Notes: generated by a model not told the origin, from the sequence alone. DNA of 64,000 bases from Candidatus Limnocylindrales bacterium (GCA_035559535.1 DATMBG010000042.1:76063-140062); one strand, 5' to 3'. Counted from the first letter of the stretch, positions 27,173 through 37,223 are shown. Translations and numbers: made by a program.

Positions 27173-27475
27173 GTTATCCTCCTTTTTTAAGATGCCAAAG
27201 CGCTATTATATTATATTACCCCAGAAGGGGAGGATGCTAGGGATTTCATAAATTCTGGTTCTGGATAAAGCCTGAGATTTTTCTTGAAAGGAAGGGAATC
27301 CTTTGATAAACTGAAAGCAAAATCCCGGCCCTGAATCCCCAGCAGGAGGGACCAATAAATCTGCTCATCTTAAGGAGGGAAAAAACCTTTAGGGAAAACA
27401 TCCTCTATCAATTCCAGGTTGAAGGGTTTCATAAAGCTGTATCCCGTTCGCCCTGGGGGAGGAACTGTATCGTTT

Positions 27476-27898
27476 ATGGCTTACTTGGATTCGAAAGAGA
27501 TCTTAGATAGGTTTGTGGAAACCTATTTAGAAGAACAGCGCATGATTGCACAATTGAAGGAGCATACCCGGGAGATCCGATATGATTTTCTCCGCAAAAA
27601 GGCAGAAAAAATCGTAGAAGAAGATCTCATCCACACGAAATTTCTGGAAGAAAAAATTAAAGAGAGGGGTGGATCTTTACCTGCTGCGCCGGCAGTTGTG
27701 ATAAGAGGTGGTTTTTTGCGGGATAAACTGGCCTGGGATCTCAGAGATAAGCAGATGTTAGAGGCCCGGTACATTGAGCTGGCTAACCAGATCCTGGATG
27801 AAGAGGAAGAGTTGGGAAAGGCCTTACGGAAAATAGCGAGGGAAGAAAAGGAGCATGAATCTTTATTGATGGAGATACTTATGAAGATAAACCCTTAA
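27476..27898 (+). CDS. Ferritin-like/DUF four-helix protein
   Basis: About 140 residues, all-helical and highly charged. E/H-rich motifs EEDLIHTKFLEEKI and AREEKEHESLL are spaced as in ferritin-like or rubrerythrin-type diiron folds, but I cannot assign the ligands with certainty. The ATG at 27476, which follows GGAGG by 13 bases, is preferred to one at 27419 because the N-terminal extension has no helical character. Divergent from tldD. Function unknown. Confidence 0.55.
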   Translation: MAYLDSKEILDRFVETYLEEQRMIAQLKEHTREIRYDFLRKKAEKIVEEDLIHTKFLEEKIKERGGSLPAAPAVVIRGGFLRDKLAWDLRDKQMLEARYIELANQILDEEEELGKALRKIAREEKEHESLLMEILMKINP

Positions 27899-28044
27899 CC
27901 GATTTGGGGTTTACCATAAATTTTTTCCTGCCGGTTTGACACTTTTTTCTTGCCAGTTTGACCGGATTTCGCCTAATATATCCTCAAATCTTTTTAGTGC
28001 CTTGAATTTTCCTGAACCCACTTCCTAAAAAAGGAGAAGAGGTT

Positions 28045-28923
28045 ATGAAAATGACTGGACCCGCCGCTATTATGAGTAAAGTTATCGAAGAAACCCTTTC
28101 CCCAAAAGAAGATGAAGAAGAGAAGATCGGTTATATTCGTCCCTCCTCCCTGGCCAAGGGGTGTGTACTTTATGTGGCAATGGAATTGTTGAAAATGCCT
28201 AAGGAAGAGATCGATACCCGGGTCAAACGGATTTTAGAGGCCGGCACTTCGGGTCACCTTCGAATCGCCAGATATTTCTCTAAGATAACCGTTGCCAAAG
28301 AGTTACCCTTTATCGATGAAGAATACCGCATTAAAGGTCAATGCGACGCACTTATTTACATTTCACCGGATTTAGATGTGGAACAGAGTGGATTTTATGT
28401 GGTGGAAATTAAAACAACCAGTTCTGCCGAATTTGACAGGATTAAGGAAGCCGGACAGCCCAAAGAAGAACACGTCCTGCAATGTCTGATTTATATTTGG
28501 GGACTTACCCGCTATTATAAATCGATTCCGATCCGGGGAGGGATTATTTATTATGAAAACCGGGATACTCTGGACTATCACCTGTTTAATGTGGGATATG
28601 ATGAGAGTCGGTTACTTCCTCTTTTGACCCAGGTCAAAGCGATGCTGCCGGATTTAATCATTGAGGGGAAACTTCCCATGGATGCCCATCTTCCTCTGGA
28701 TCATTGGGGACATGAGTACTGTCCTTATCTTTCTATCTGTGAAGTCGGTCAGGAAGCCCTGAAACTCAAGAAAGAGAAAAAACCGGAAATTCCAGATCGG
28801 GTTCTGGCCGAGATCATTGGAATGCGGATTGTAAAAAAACAGCGTGCTAAGGAAGAAAAGGCTAAATCCCGCAAGACCCCCCGGACATTGGAAGAATTAT
28901 CCTCTGAGTTTAACTGGGAGTAA
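28045..28923 (+). CDS. PD-(D/E)XK nuclease superfamily protein, RecB/Cas4-like
   Basis: A 292-residue protein. The core motifs are IKGQCDALIY followed by GFYVVEIKTTSS (D...ExK) and a QCLIYIWGL helix (about residues 152-160). Cysteines at C40, C226 and C232 (HEYCPYLSIC) suggest an iron-sulfur site as in Cas4/AddB, though a fourth ligand is not obvious. The tail of about 60 residues is basic and helical. AAGGAG precedes the ATG. It is the second member of this superfamily in the window; no cas genes are near. It may act in DNA repair or recombination; substrate unknown. Confidence 0.72.
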   Translation: MKMTGPAAIMSKVIEETLSPKEDEEEKIGYIRPSSLAKGCVLYVAMELLKMPKEEIDTRVKRILEAGTSGHLRIARYFSKITVAKELPFIDEEYRIKGQCDALIYISPDLDVEQSGFYVVEIKTTSSAEFDRIKEAGQPKEEHVLQCLIYIWGLTRYYKSIPIRGGIIYYENRDTLDYHLFNVGYDESRLLPLLTQVKAMLPDLIIEGKLPMDAHLPLDHWGHEYCPYLSICEVGQEALKLKKEKKPEIPDRVLAEIIGMRIVKKQRAKEEKAKSRKTPRTLEELSSEFNWE

Positions 28924-29042
28924 TAAGGAGGAGATAGACAAAAAAGTTACCTGGAGTTGGATGGGTTTTCCTTGCTTTTTGGTGGTAATTTAAATAAGAT
29001 AATCTTTAAGGAAGCAGATGAGAAAGGTAGGATACGTAGGAA

Positions 29043-30032
29043 ATGGCAGATGAAAAAACGAAAAAGCAGTGGACAATTCTAGAACTTATTCAATGGACCA
29101 CCCATTACTTCCAGAGCAAAGGTATTCAAAGCCCTCGCTTAACTGCCGAGCTTTTATTAGCTTATACCTTAGGGGTTGAGCGTATCTCTCTTTATATCCA
29201 CTATGATAAGCCTTTGAATTCCAGGGAATTAGCCGCATTTAAAGAAAATATTCAACGTCGGATCCGGAGAGAGCCCACTCAATACATCACCGGTAAACAG
29301 GAATTTTGGTCTATGACCTTCAAAGTCACTCCGGATGTTTTAATTCCACGTCCTGAAACCGAATTACTTGTGGAAACAGCTTTGAGGCTTTTTAAGCAGC
29401 CGGCTCAGACGGCAGATCCCTTGTCCGGCCCCCTTACCCTGGCCGATATAGGGACCGGAAGTGGTAATATTGCTATTGCCCTCGCAAAGGAATTGAAAAA
29501 TTGTGTGATCTACGCCTCTGATATTTCTGAGAAAGCCCTGGAGGTTGCCCGATATAATGCAAAGAACCTTTTAGAAAATCCTGATCAGATTATCTTTCTG
29601 AAGGGAGATCTCTTACAACCCTTCGAAAAACCCGACTCAATTCAGGTCGAAGGGCTTGGGATACGATCCCCGTATCGGGAAGGGACCGGTTCTTCCGACA
29701 AGGTGAAATTTAACGGAATTCTCTGTAACCCTCCCTATATCTCAGAAAAAGATTATGCCAGATTAGCCCCGGAGGTGGGTCAGTATGAACCGAAGATAGC
29801 TTTGTTGGGAGGAAAAGACGGATTATCCTACTATCGTCGACTCTTTTCTACCTCGGCAGGACATCTTTTTACACCGGGGTATCTGATTCTAGAAATGGGA
29901 TTTGGTCAGAAAGAGGCCATCCTGCAGATGATAGAGCGTACACCTGGGTTAACTTTGCAGGAAGTCGTAAAAGACTATGCCGGTATAGATCGGGTTGTTG
30001 TGGCTCGTAAGGTGGACGATGCCCGACCATGA
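29043..30032 (+). CDS. prmC: Peptide chain release factor N5-glutamine methyltransferase
   Basis: A 329-residue SAM-dependent methyltransferase that modifies the GGQ glutamine of release factors. Present are an N-terminal helical domain, the YITGKQEFW segment, DVLIPRPETELLVE, the SAM-binding DIGTGSGNIAIALA and the catalytic ILCNPPYI. An extra loop of about 25 residues stands just before NPPY (about residues 200-222), which makes the protein longer than usual. prfA, its frequent neighbour, is not here; the exonuclease gene follows after 10 bases and is probably co-transcribed. Confidence 0.92.
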   Translation: MADEKTKKQWTILELIQWTTHYFQSKGIQSPRLTAELLLAYTLGVERISLYIHYDKPLNSRELAAFKENIQRRIRREPTQYITGKQEFWSMTFKVTPDVLIPRPETELLVETALRLFKQPAQTADPLSGPLTLADIGTGSGNIAIALAKELKNCVIYASDISEKALEVARYNAKNLLENPDQIIFLKGDLLQPFEKPDSIQVEGLGIRSPYREGTGSSDKVKFNGILCNPPYISEKDYARLAPEVGQYEPKIALLGGKDGLSYYRRLFSTSAGHLFTPGYLILEMGFGQKEAILQMIERTPGLTLQEVVKDYAGIDRVVVARKVDDARP

Positions 30033-30042
30033 AAGGGGAAAA

Positions 30043-30936
30043 ATGAGATCCACGAATTATTCTAAAAGTCACGAAAAGCTCGAGGATATAACCTTCGTTA
30101 TATTTGACTTTGAGACCACAGGTCTTTATCCCTTACAAGGAGATAAGATCTGTGAGATCGGGGCGGTTAAAACCATTGGTATGAAGACGGTGGATCAGTT
30201 CAGTCAACTGGTAAATCCGCTCCGCCCCATTCCTCAAGAAGCTTCCAAATTTAATGGTATTACAGACGCTGTGGTTCGAAAGGCCCCTGTTCTTGGGGAA
30301 GTCTTACCCAAATTTCTGGATTTTATCGATCCCGACGCGGTTTTGGTTGCCCATAATGTGCCGGTAGATCTCAGTTTTTTCATTGCAGCTTTGCAGGAAC
30401 TGGAGCTGAAACCCCTCAAAAATCTTGTCATCGATACGCTGTATCTTTCCAGAAAACTCTACCCCCATTATCGCCATCACAATCTGGATGAGCTGAGGTA
30501 TCGGTTTAAGCTGGGTTATTCAAATGTCCACCGTGGACTTGGAGATGCCCTGGCTACCCGGGACCTTCTCTGGATTTTATTAGACGATGTTATGGACACG
30601 GGAGATGATACGTTTCAAGGAGTCCTCCGATTCCACGGCCTTCCCTATCGGTTTCCCAAAATCAGGGATATGGTAGCCCACCTGTATTCTTCAGATCTCG
30701 CGGAAAAGCTAGAAACGGCTATGCTGAATCATCGGGCCCTGCTCTTGGAATATATTTCTCCAGGTCAGAGTACTTCCCGTTTGGTCGATCCCTATTTCCT
30801 CTTACAGTTGGGTAAGCACTGTTATTTGAGAGCTTATTGCCATCTACGGGGTAAAATGAGTACTTTTCGATTAGATCGGATTTTGAAAATGGAGCTGACC
30901 GATGTCATTTTTACCAAAGACCTAAGTCTCTATTAA
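30043..30936 (+). CDS. DEDDh 3'-5' exonuclease fused to a WYL domain
   Basis: About 297 residues. The N-terminal half is a DnaQ-type exonuclease: [13 protein letters not shown] (Exo I), [11 protein letters not shown] (Exo II) and [14 protein letters not shown] (Exo III, H...D) are all present. The C-terminal 80 residues (about 222-297) read as a WYL domain: [44 protein letters not shown] domains bind ligands or nucleic acid and often control defence genes. GAAAGGGG precedes the ATG at 30043, which I prefer to an upstream one inside prmC. The link region is about 40 residues. The role is unknown; DNA repair or ligand-gated nuclease activity is a reasonable guess. Confidence 0.8.
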   Translation: MRSTNYSKSHEKLEDITFVIFDFETTGLYPLQGDKICEIGAVKTIGMKTVDQFSQLVNPLRPIPQEASKFNGITDAVVRKAPVLGEVLPKFLDFIDPDAVLVAHNVPVDLSFFIAALQELELKPLKNLVIDTLYLSRKLYPHYRHHNLDELRYRFKLGYSNVHRGLGDALATRDLLWILLDDVMDTGDDTFQGVLRFHGLPYRFPKIRDMVAHLYSSDLAEKLETAMLNHRALLLEYISPGQSTSRLVDPYFLLQLGKHCYLRAYCHLRGKMSTFRLDRILKMELTDVIFTKDLSLY

Positions 30937-31009
30937 CGTAGAGTCCGTTGTCTTCTGTCGGGGAGTGGATTATCCATTTTATCCCAGACAACAGCCAACG
31001 GACAACCTT

Positions 31010-32341
31010 ATGGATAAAATTCTGATCCGGGGGGGTAAATCTTTAAAAGGTGTTGTAGAACCCAGTGGGGCGAAAAATTCAGCATTACCCATTCTGGCCG
31101 CGACGTTACTGGCCGAAGGAGAAAGTTGTATAAGAAATATCCCCCGGCTGCGAGATATCGATACCTTCACTTATCTGTTAAAACACCTGGGAGCCCAGAT
31201 CATCTATCGGGAGGCCGAGGTCGGTTCGGAGACCCAGATCCCTTCAGGAGATCCTCGCGACCCGGAGAGAAGACCCCCCTTGCCCTTACTTTACGTGGTT
31301 ACAGATTCCGTAAATAACTTTGAAGCCCCTTATGATTTGGTACGAACCATGCGGGCTTCGGTTTTGGTACTGGGACCTTTGCTGGCCAGATTCGGAAGAG
31401 CTCGGGTTTCTTTACCGGGAGGATGTGCCATTGGAGCCCGTCCTATTAATCTACACCTCGAGGGGTTAAAACAACTCGGTGCAGAAATTACCTTACAACA
31501 CGGTTATATAGAGGCTAAAGCCGGTCGATTAAAGGGTACCGATATCTATTTAGACCTTCCGACGGTTACCGGAACAGAAAATATCATGATGGCCGCAACT
31601 CTGGCAAAGGGTCGAACCGTAATTCAAAACGCAGCCAGAGAGCCCGAGGTAGTAGACCTGGCAGAGGCTTTAAATAAAATGGGGGCTCACATTTGGGGAG
31701 CCGGTACCCAAACCCTTGAAATAGAAGGTGTATCCCATCTTACCCGTTTGGATCATACCATCATGCCAGATCGTATCGAAACAGGAACGTTTTTAGTGGC
31801 CGCTGCCATTACCAATGGAGATATTGAGATTAAAAATTGCCGTCCTGAAGACCTCTCGGCTGTTATTGCCAAGCTTCAAGAAGCCGGGGTTTCCATTGAC
31901 CAGCCCAGTCCAACCTCCCTGAGGGTAAAGCGGGACGGTGAAATTAAAGCTGTTAATGTTAAAACTCAGCCCTATCCGGGATTTCCTACGGATATGCAGG
32001 CTCAAATCATGGCCCTTATGTGCCTCGCTAAGGGTTCCAGCGTAATTACCGAAACCATTTTTGAAAATCGGTTCATGCATGTCCTGGAATTGCTTCGTAT
32101 GGGGGCACAGATTCAAATCACAGGGAATACTGCCGTGGTACTCGGAGTTCCAAAGCTGAGCGGTGCTCCGGTCATGGCCACCGATCTCAGGGCCAGTGCT
32201 TCTCTGGTCTTGGCTGGACTCGCTGCCGAAGGGGAAACCCTTATCTCTCGAGTTTATCACTTAGATCGAGGATACGAACGAATCGAAGAAAAACTCTCCA
32301 GATTGGGAGCCGATATAACCCGAATAAAAGATAGAGGATGA
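31010..32341 (+). CDS. murA: UDP-N-acetylglucosamine 1-carboxyvinyltransferase
   Basis: About 443 residues. It catalyses the first committed step of peptidoglycan synthesis. Signatures are [19 protein letters not shown] at the N-terminus, the catalytic-loop cysteine in [27 protein letters not shown] and [14 protein letters not shown]. The loop after residue 60 has an extra stretch (about residues 67-86) that makes it slightly longer than usual. The ATG at 31010 gives the family start MDKILIRGG; an upstream in-frame ATG at 30965 is less likely. Last gene of a plus-strand run beginning with prmC. Confidence 0.94.
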   Translation: MDKILIRGGKSLKGVVEPSGAKNSALPILAATLLAEGESCIRNIPRLRDIDTFTYLLKHLGAQIIYREAEVGSETQIPSGDPRDPERRPPLPLLYVVTDSVNNFEAPYDLVRTMRASVLVLGPLLARFGRARVSLPGGCAIGARPINLHLEGLKQLGAEITLQHGYIEAKAGRLKGTDIYLDLPTVTGTENIMMAATLAKGRTVIQNAAREPEVVDLAEALNKMGAHIWGAGTQTLEIEGVSHLTRLDHTIMPDRIETGTFLVAAAITNGDIEIKNCRPEDLSAVIAKLQEAGVSIDQPSPTSLRVKRDGEIKAVNVKTQPYPGFPTDMQAQIMALMCLAKGSSVITETIFENRFMHVLELLRMGAQIQITGNTAVVLGVPKLSGAPVMATDLRASASLVLAGLAAEGETLISRVYHLDRGYERIEEKLSRLGADITRIKDRG

Positions 32342-32845
32342 AAATAACCCGGTTATTTATCCCAACCTTGAGTATTCCTTAGACTGAAGAGATTTACTAT
32401 ATCCGGCCTGCCAAGTGTCCAAAGACCGGGGTCTGGTGAAAATTAACTTTGAGTTTATTTAGTCCTTGCTTTTATTGCCTTCAACATAGAAACGAATCAA
32501 TTGGCAATTTGTTTCTTTTAAAGATCCTGTAAAATTCGCCAGAATCCAGTTTTTAAGTTGTTTTCGCCAATTTCCCTACCTGTCAACGCATTACGGCAGG
32601 CAGTCGAAACACCAGGAGTAACAATCGTGTTTAGATTGTACCAGACCGGCGTGTGTGCTTCCCTTCCACCTGTGGTTCGACGTAACTCACCACGGGTGGA
32701 AGGAAGGTGAGACAGGAGAGGGATGTAGGGATAAGGGCAGACGGGTTGTTAAAAGTTAACTTTACCATGTTCTAGTAAGAGAGGGAAAGTATAATTCCTT
32801 TCTCTGATTATTCAGCAACTGCTCAATGTCGGTTATCCTTCCTCT
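32342..32845. other. Intergenic region between convergent genes
   Basis: No gene seen. It holds an extended hairpin at 32662-32703 (CCTTCCACC pairing with GGTGGAAGG, plus an inner GTGG/CCAC stem). As the flanking genes converge, this could end transcription from one side. Confidence 0.5.
32662..32703. terminator. Candidate hairpin between convergent genes
   Basis: A 9-bp outer stem and a 4-bp inner stem around a 14-base loop. There is no clear T-run on either side, so the terminator call is weak; it may be another dispersed palindrome. Confidence 0.3.
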
Positions 32846-33547
32846 TTAGGTTTTTACCCCATATCCGATATACAACATGGATAAGTCCTCCCGGGAAAGC
32901 TTAAACTGAACATCATCCCGGCGAAATAATCCCCGCCACAGGCTCATATTCGGAACAAGACCGTGGGTTTCCATATTCTGGATGCCCTGGGCTGCCATCA
33001 ACTTTATTAATCTGGGGAGCGGAACCAGTTTTTTAAATTGATGGGTCCCTTTGGGAATAAAACCACAAAGATATTCACCGATAAATTTTAGAACCAGCAG
33101 AGATTTCAAGGTCTTATTGATTGTATCGTATAAGAAAAGTCCTTCGGGTTTTAAAACCCGGCTACTTTCTGCAATCACCCGATCCAAATCTTCTACATGC
33201 TCCAGAAAATCAGAGCTAACAATGGCATCAAAAACCCCGGAGGGGAAAGGAAGGTTTTCGGCCTTACTACAGACCAAGCAGGTTTTGGTGAGATGGGGTC
33301 GGGCAGCCTGAAGGGCACTGGGAAGTCGATCTAGGGCATAGAGTTCGATTCCTTCAACTTCCAGAGCTGAAGAAAGAATCCCACCCCCACATCCTAACTC
33401 GAGTACTTTTCGGCAGGAATGCCGTTTCAATACATGGAGAAAATAGGTGGATCGAGCCGGATTCATCCGGTGTAGTCCCCCCATGGGACCTTCCGGGTTC
33501 CACCACTCATCTTTTAGAGAATTGAATAATTCGAGATCTCGCTCCAC
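32846..33547 (-). CDS. UbiG-like class I SAM methyltransferase
   Basis: A 233-residue protein. WWNPEGPMGGLHRMNPAR at the N-terminus is the UbiG/3-demethylubiquinol O-methyltransferase signature, followed by the SAM motif VLELGCGGGILS, the acidic LYALDRLPSAL and FDAIVSSDFLEHVED. The expected substrate is a quinone precursor or similar phenol. Isolated on the minus strand with no other ubiquinone genes near, so the true substrate is uncertain. Confidence 0.82.
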   Translation of the reverse strand: MERDLELFNSLKDEWWNPEGPMGGLHRMNPARSTYFLHVLKRHSCRKVLELGCGGGILSSALEVEGIELYALDRLPSALQAARPHLTKTCLVCSKAENLPFPSGVFDAIVSSDFLEHVEDLDRVIAESSRVLKPEGLFLYDTINKTLKSLLVLKFIGEYLCGFIPKGTHQFKKLVPLPRLIKLMAAQGIQNMETHGLVPNMSLWRGLFRRDDVQFKLSREDLSMLYIGYGVKT

Positions 33548-33977
33548 TTTACAATGCCTTTAACCGTCAACTGTTCTATCCCTCTACTTTCCTGGGGTCC
33601 TTCTCTGGCCCTCAGGTAGGAGCAGGTTTCAAACTTATTCTTATTTTAAATACAAATGGGTTTTACAAAAATTCCAGAATCCTTATCAAGTTCCTCAAAG
33701 GATAACTCAAAATATAAATATATCAAAAGATTCTCCCGTGTCATGGGTTATTTATCCTAGATAGTCATTAATTTTATCTCGTAGAGAGGAAGGTACGTAA
33801 AAGTCCTTTTCCTTATAGTGAGCAGTGAGGGTTTATCCCTTTTCATTCTTAAAAACCTATTCCCATGAGGTCCCGGGGGTCCTTGGTCAGGATCACCTTG
33901 ACAGGAGGTATCGTAATAAATACCTTAAAAGGAGGGGAGCTGTTAAAAATTTATTTACAAAGGAGGAGAATCCTACG
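33548..33977. other. Intergenic region upstream of the Pro-rich protein
   Basis: AT-rich in the middle (33640-33780), with no repeat family and no gene. It should hold the divergent promoters of the UbiG-like and Pro-rich protein genes; I cannot fix a -35/-10 pair with confidence. Confidence 0.45.
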
Positions 33978-34700
33978 ATGAAAAAAATAATTCCCTTACT
34001 TGGGATGGGTATCTTTATGTGGATGGAGTGGGTGCCCCCTGAGATTTCGGAAGTATGGGCCCAGATGAGTTCGGCCCAGACGAACGGACAACGTGTATCA
34101 CCGGTTATTCCTCCAAATCCTTCCTCTGTAACCCTTCAACCGTTGATTCCTGTGAATCCCTCTTCTCAACCCCTTCGACCCATTACCCCTTCCAGGCCGT
34201 CTGCCGTTCAACTTCAGCCGGTGATTCCTGCGAATCCCTCTTCGCCACCTCTTCAACCCGTTATACCTCAGACCCCGTCCGTTACTCGACTTCAGCCGGT
34301 GATTCCTGCGAGTCCCTCTTCGCCACCTCTTCAACCCGTTATACCTTCTGGACCTGCGTTGGTTCCAATTCAGCCGGTGATCCCGCAGATCCTGCAGCCG
34401 GTTCCAGGAATTCCGGTAGATTTCGGATTTTTATTAAGTCCCATACGAGGGAGCCTTTTTCAGGCAAGTACCAATTCCAGAAGCGGAAATATCGCAGTGG
34501 CGGGTCAACAAATTCAATCCGCACTGGCCGAATTAAATTTACTCCAACACCAGGTCCCGGCTGTAGCTCCTCAGGTTCAGCAGGCCCAAAGTAACTTGAG
34601 GGAAGCCTTACAACTCCTGGATCGAAACAGGCCCGATGAAGCCGTCCGGTCCATCCGACAAGCCGATGAGATTCTCACGTCTATTTTAAACCCGGATTAA
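33978..34700 (+). CDS. Exported Pro-rich 13-residue-repeat protein
   Basis: About 240 residues. A signal peptide (about residues 1-30, MKKIIPLLGMGIFMW...VWA) is followed by seven tandem units of 13 residues of the form P-[VL]-I-P-x-x-P-S-S-x-x-L-Q (about residues 40-130); alternate units are most alike, implying duplication in pairs. A C-terminal helical domain of about 80 residues (AGQQIQSALAELNLLQHQ ... SIRQADEILTSIL) looks like a coiled coil. GGAGG precedes the ATG at 33978; an upstream ATG at 33825 lacks a ribosome site. Probably a periplasmic or surface structural protein. No family recognised. Confidence 0.7.
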   Translation: MKKIIPLLGMGIFMWMEWVPPEISEVWAQMSSAQTNGQRVSPVIPPNPSSVTLQPLIPVNPSSQPLRPITPSRPSAVQLQPVIPANPSSPPLQPVIPQTPSVTRLQPVIPASPSSPPLQPVIPSGPALVPIQPVIPQILQPVPGIPVDFGFLLSPIRGSLFQASTNSRSGNIAVAGQQIQSALAELNLLQHQVPAVAPQVQQAQSNLREALQLLDRNRPDEAVRSIRQADEILTSILNPD

Positions 34701-34716
34701 CAAAAAGATGGCAAAC

Positions 34717-34754
34717 GGCGAATAGCGATGCCTACTTGCAATTCGCTATTCGCC
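34717..34754. repeat. 12-bp inverted repeat
   Basis: GGCGAATAGCGA and TCGCTATTCGCC, 14 bases apart. The same GGCGAATAGCGA/AGTGGCGAGT style of sequence recurs inside the DISARM genes (62.07, 63.45 and 63.95 kb), so it may be a member of a repeat family. Confidence 0.65.
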
Positions 34755-34772
34755 ATTGGCCTTTACAAGGCC

Positions 34773-35534
34773 GTGAACTCCTATCGATACTTATCCCAGA
34801 TTTATGATCAATGGGAAAAACTCATGGGAGCTTCCTTTAGTATGCTGATTTTCCCTAAGCTCCAACAGGTCCTGGAAAGAACCCATCGCCCCATACAGAA
34901 AATGGTAGACCTGGCTTGCGGGACCGGAACCATGGCTATCGCCATGGCGAAAATGGGCGTGGAGGTAATCGGAATCGACCTTTCAGAAGGTATGCTGGAA
35001 AAAGCCAGGGCAAAGGCCAAAAAGGCCGGGCTCTCCATCCCCTTCTTCTGCCAGGATATGCGTTCCTTTAGCCTCACAGAAAAGGTTGACCTTGTAACCT
35101 CTTTTTACGATAGCCTCAATCATCTCCTGACTCCGGAAGATCTCCAACAAACCTTTGATGCAGTTGCCAGAAATCTCAATCCCGGGGGTCTGTTTATTTT
35201 CGATGTTAACAATAAAAATTGCTTTGAAAAATTGTGGCAGGGGACTTCGGTATTCCATCATGAAGAATTTACCCTCATCCTTGAGAATACCTTCGATGAG
35301 AAAAGCTTCCGGGCTCAGAGTCTTTCCACCATATTTCGTCGTAAGGATAAAGGACCTTTGTTCGAGAAGGCCACAGAACTTTGCGAGGAACGGTATTATC
35401 CCGATGAAGTTATTTATAACGGGCTAAATAGGGCGGGATTTAAAGTTTTGGAAAAGGAAGATTTTAATCCTTTTTGGGAGATTATTTCCATAGGGCCAGT
35501 GAAAGAGTTCTGGATATGTGAAAAGCAGCGTTAA
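34773..35534 (+). CDS. Class I SAM-dependent methyltransferase
   Basis: About 253 residues with the SAM motif MVDLACGTGTMAIAMA, GIDLSEGMLEKARAKA, VDLVTSFYDSLNHLL and LNPGGLFIFDVNN. The substrate is unknown; this layout is shared by many small-molecule methyltransferases. The start is uncertain: GTG at 34773 begins just after the inverted repeat and gives a family-like VNSYRYLSQIYDQW, whereas an ATG at 34728 would translate the repeat. Confidence 0.78.
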   Translation: MNSYRYLSQIYDQWEKLMGASFSMLIFPKLQQVLERTHRPIQKMVDLACGTGTMAIAMAKMGVEVIGIDLSEGMLEKARAKAKKAGLSIPFFCQDMRSFSLTEKVDLVTSFYDSLNHLLTPEDLQQTFDAVARNLNPGGLFIFDVNNKNCFEKLWQGTSVFHHEEFTLILENTFDEKSFRAQSLSTIFRRKDKGPLFEKATELCEERYYPDEVIYNGLNRAGFKVLEKEDFNPFWEIISIGPVKEFWICEKQR

Positions 35535-35614
35535 GGGTCTGGAATCAAAGGCCGGCAGGGAAAGGAATCTGCTAAATCCCGGGTTATTCTGAATGCCGAT
35601 TCCTGACCTTTCTT

Positions 35615-37210
35615 CTAAAATTCCTCTTCTCCGACTTCTTCTTTGGCCAGGGCATCTTGAGCTTTTTGGAGTTCCTCTTCCCGAAGGGCTTTTTTCAAGA
35701 TTTTACCGGTTGGTGTTTTTGGCAGGGAAGTTCGGAACTCGAAGTATTTAGGGTTTTTGTACATGGCGATCTTTTCATGGCAGAATCGTCTGAACTCTTT
35801 TTCGGTCGCCGTGACCCCTTCCTTTAGGGTAATAAAGGCCTTCGGGACTTCCCCCCGCTGTTTATCGGGAACTCCAATAACTGCGCATTCGGCCACTTTG
35901 GGATGGGTATAGAGAACCTCTTCCACTTCCCGGGGGTACACGTTCATCCCTCGAACGATGAGCATGTCTTTTTTACGATCTACGATGTAGATGTATCCCT
36001 CCTCGTCGATCTTAACCAGGTCTCCGGTATGTAGCCATCCCTCCTGGAGGGTCTTGGCTGTTTCCTCAGGTTGATTATAATACCCCACCATAACCGTATC
36101 CCCTTTAACGAGTAACTCTCCTACCTTGTTGGGCGTCTCGATACTGTTTCCATCTTCATCTATGACCTTAATCTGGACCCCCTTGATGGGTAATCCTACG
36201 GATAGAGGTTTTCGCTTCCCATGGAGGGGATTGACGCTAACACCGGCCGAGGCCTCAGATAAACCGTAACCTTCCAACAGGGGAATTTTAAATTTTTTTT
36301 CAAATTGTTTTAGAACCTCCGCAGGAAGGGCTGCAGCGCCTGAAATACAAACCCGAATGGGATTAATCCAATGGAAGAACCTGGGAACTTTTGCAGTAAC
36401 CAGGGCGTGGTAAACCGGAGGGATTCCTACTAAAACAGAAACCCTGGAGAACAAAATAGTATTCACAACCCGTTTGAAAGGTTTTACAGAGGTTAAAAGG
36501 ATAACCCGAGCTCCTTGACTGAAAGTAGCCAGTGTACAGTTGATAAACGTGTAAGCGTGGAATAAGGGGAGAAAAACCAAAACACGATCCCGATGACTGA
36601 TCCGGATGGCATCGATATTGGCATCAATAGCCGCCAAGAGGTTTTTATGGGAAAGCATGGCCCCTTTGGGTTTCCCTGTGGTACCCGATGTATAGTGGAT
36701 CACAACCACATCTTCTTTTCTCACCCCAAATTTTTCTTCAAGCTCCAGAGGTTCTTTATCAAAGCGTTCAAGGGGAATAGCTCCCTCCACCCCATCTTTT
36801 CCGCCCACCATAAGGATAGATTTTAATTTCGGCAGATCGGATCGGATCGGCTTAACGAGTTCAAATAACTCGGGGCTGGTTACAAGGGTGGAAACCTCAC
36901 AGTCATTCAAAATGAATTTGACCTCTTCGGAAGATAAAAAAGTGTTGATAGGTACGTTGATTCCACCCAGTTTAGAAACTGCAAAATAGGTGAAAATAAA
37001 CTCCGGACAATTAGGAAGAAGAATCGCAACCTTATGACCGAATCGAACCCCCAGTTTATTTAAACCATTGGCAATCTGGTTGACCCTCTGGTTCATCAGC
37101 CGATAGGTAAACTTTTTTCCTTCAAAAATAAGACCCTTTCGCCGGGGATGTTCCGCAGCAATCTCCTCTAACATGGTCCCTAAAGTCATAGAGGGATCTT
37201 GAAGATTCAT
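35615..37210 (-). CDS. Fatty acyl-CoA ligase (AMP-binding)
   Basis: A 531-residue adenylate-forming enzyme that activates a carboxylic acid with ATP and then CoA. P-loop YTSGTTGKPKGAMLSH (about residues 177-192), the EGYGLSEASAGVSVNP motif, TGDLVKIDEEGYIYIVDRKK and the C-terminal KTPTGKILKK lysine are all present. Long-chain fatty acid is the likely substrate by family. It follows a similar ligase gene on the same strand, with a repeat block between them. Confidence 0.88.
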   Translation of the reverse strand: MNLQDPSMTLGTMLEEIAAEHPRRKGLIFEGKKFTYRLMNQRVNQIANGLNKLGVRFGHKVAILLPNCPEFIFTYFAVSKLGGINVPINTFLSSEEVKFILNDCEVSTLVTSPELFELVKPIRSDLPKLKSILMVGGKDGVEGAIPLERFDKEPLELEEKFGVRKEDVVVIHYTSGTTGKPKGAMLSHKNLLAAIDANIDAIRISHRDRVLVFLPLFHAYTFINCTLATFSQGARVILLTSVKPFKRVVNTILFSRVSVLVGIPPVYHALVTAKVPRFFHWINPIRVCISGAAALPAEVLKQFEKKFKIPLLEGYGLSEASAGVSVNPLHGKRKPLSVGLPIKGVQIKVIDEDGNSIETPNKVGELLVKGDTVMVGYYNQPEETAKTLQEGWLHTGDLVKIDEEGYIYIVDRKKDMLIVRGMNVYPREVEEVLYTHPKVAECAVIGVPDKQRGEVPKAFITLKEGVTATEKEFRRFCHEKIAMYKNPKYFEFRTSLPKTPTGKILKKALREEELQKAQDALAKEEVGEEEF

Positions 37211-37223
37211 AGGTTTCTATCCC

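Noticed and set aside
34055-34594. A 179-codon plus-strand frame in another register over the Pro-rich protein
   Set aside because: Shadow of the repeat-containing gene; no ribosome site or signal peptide.
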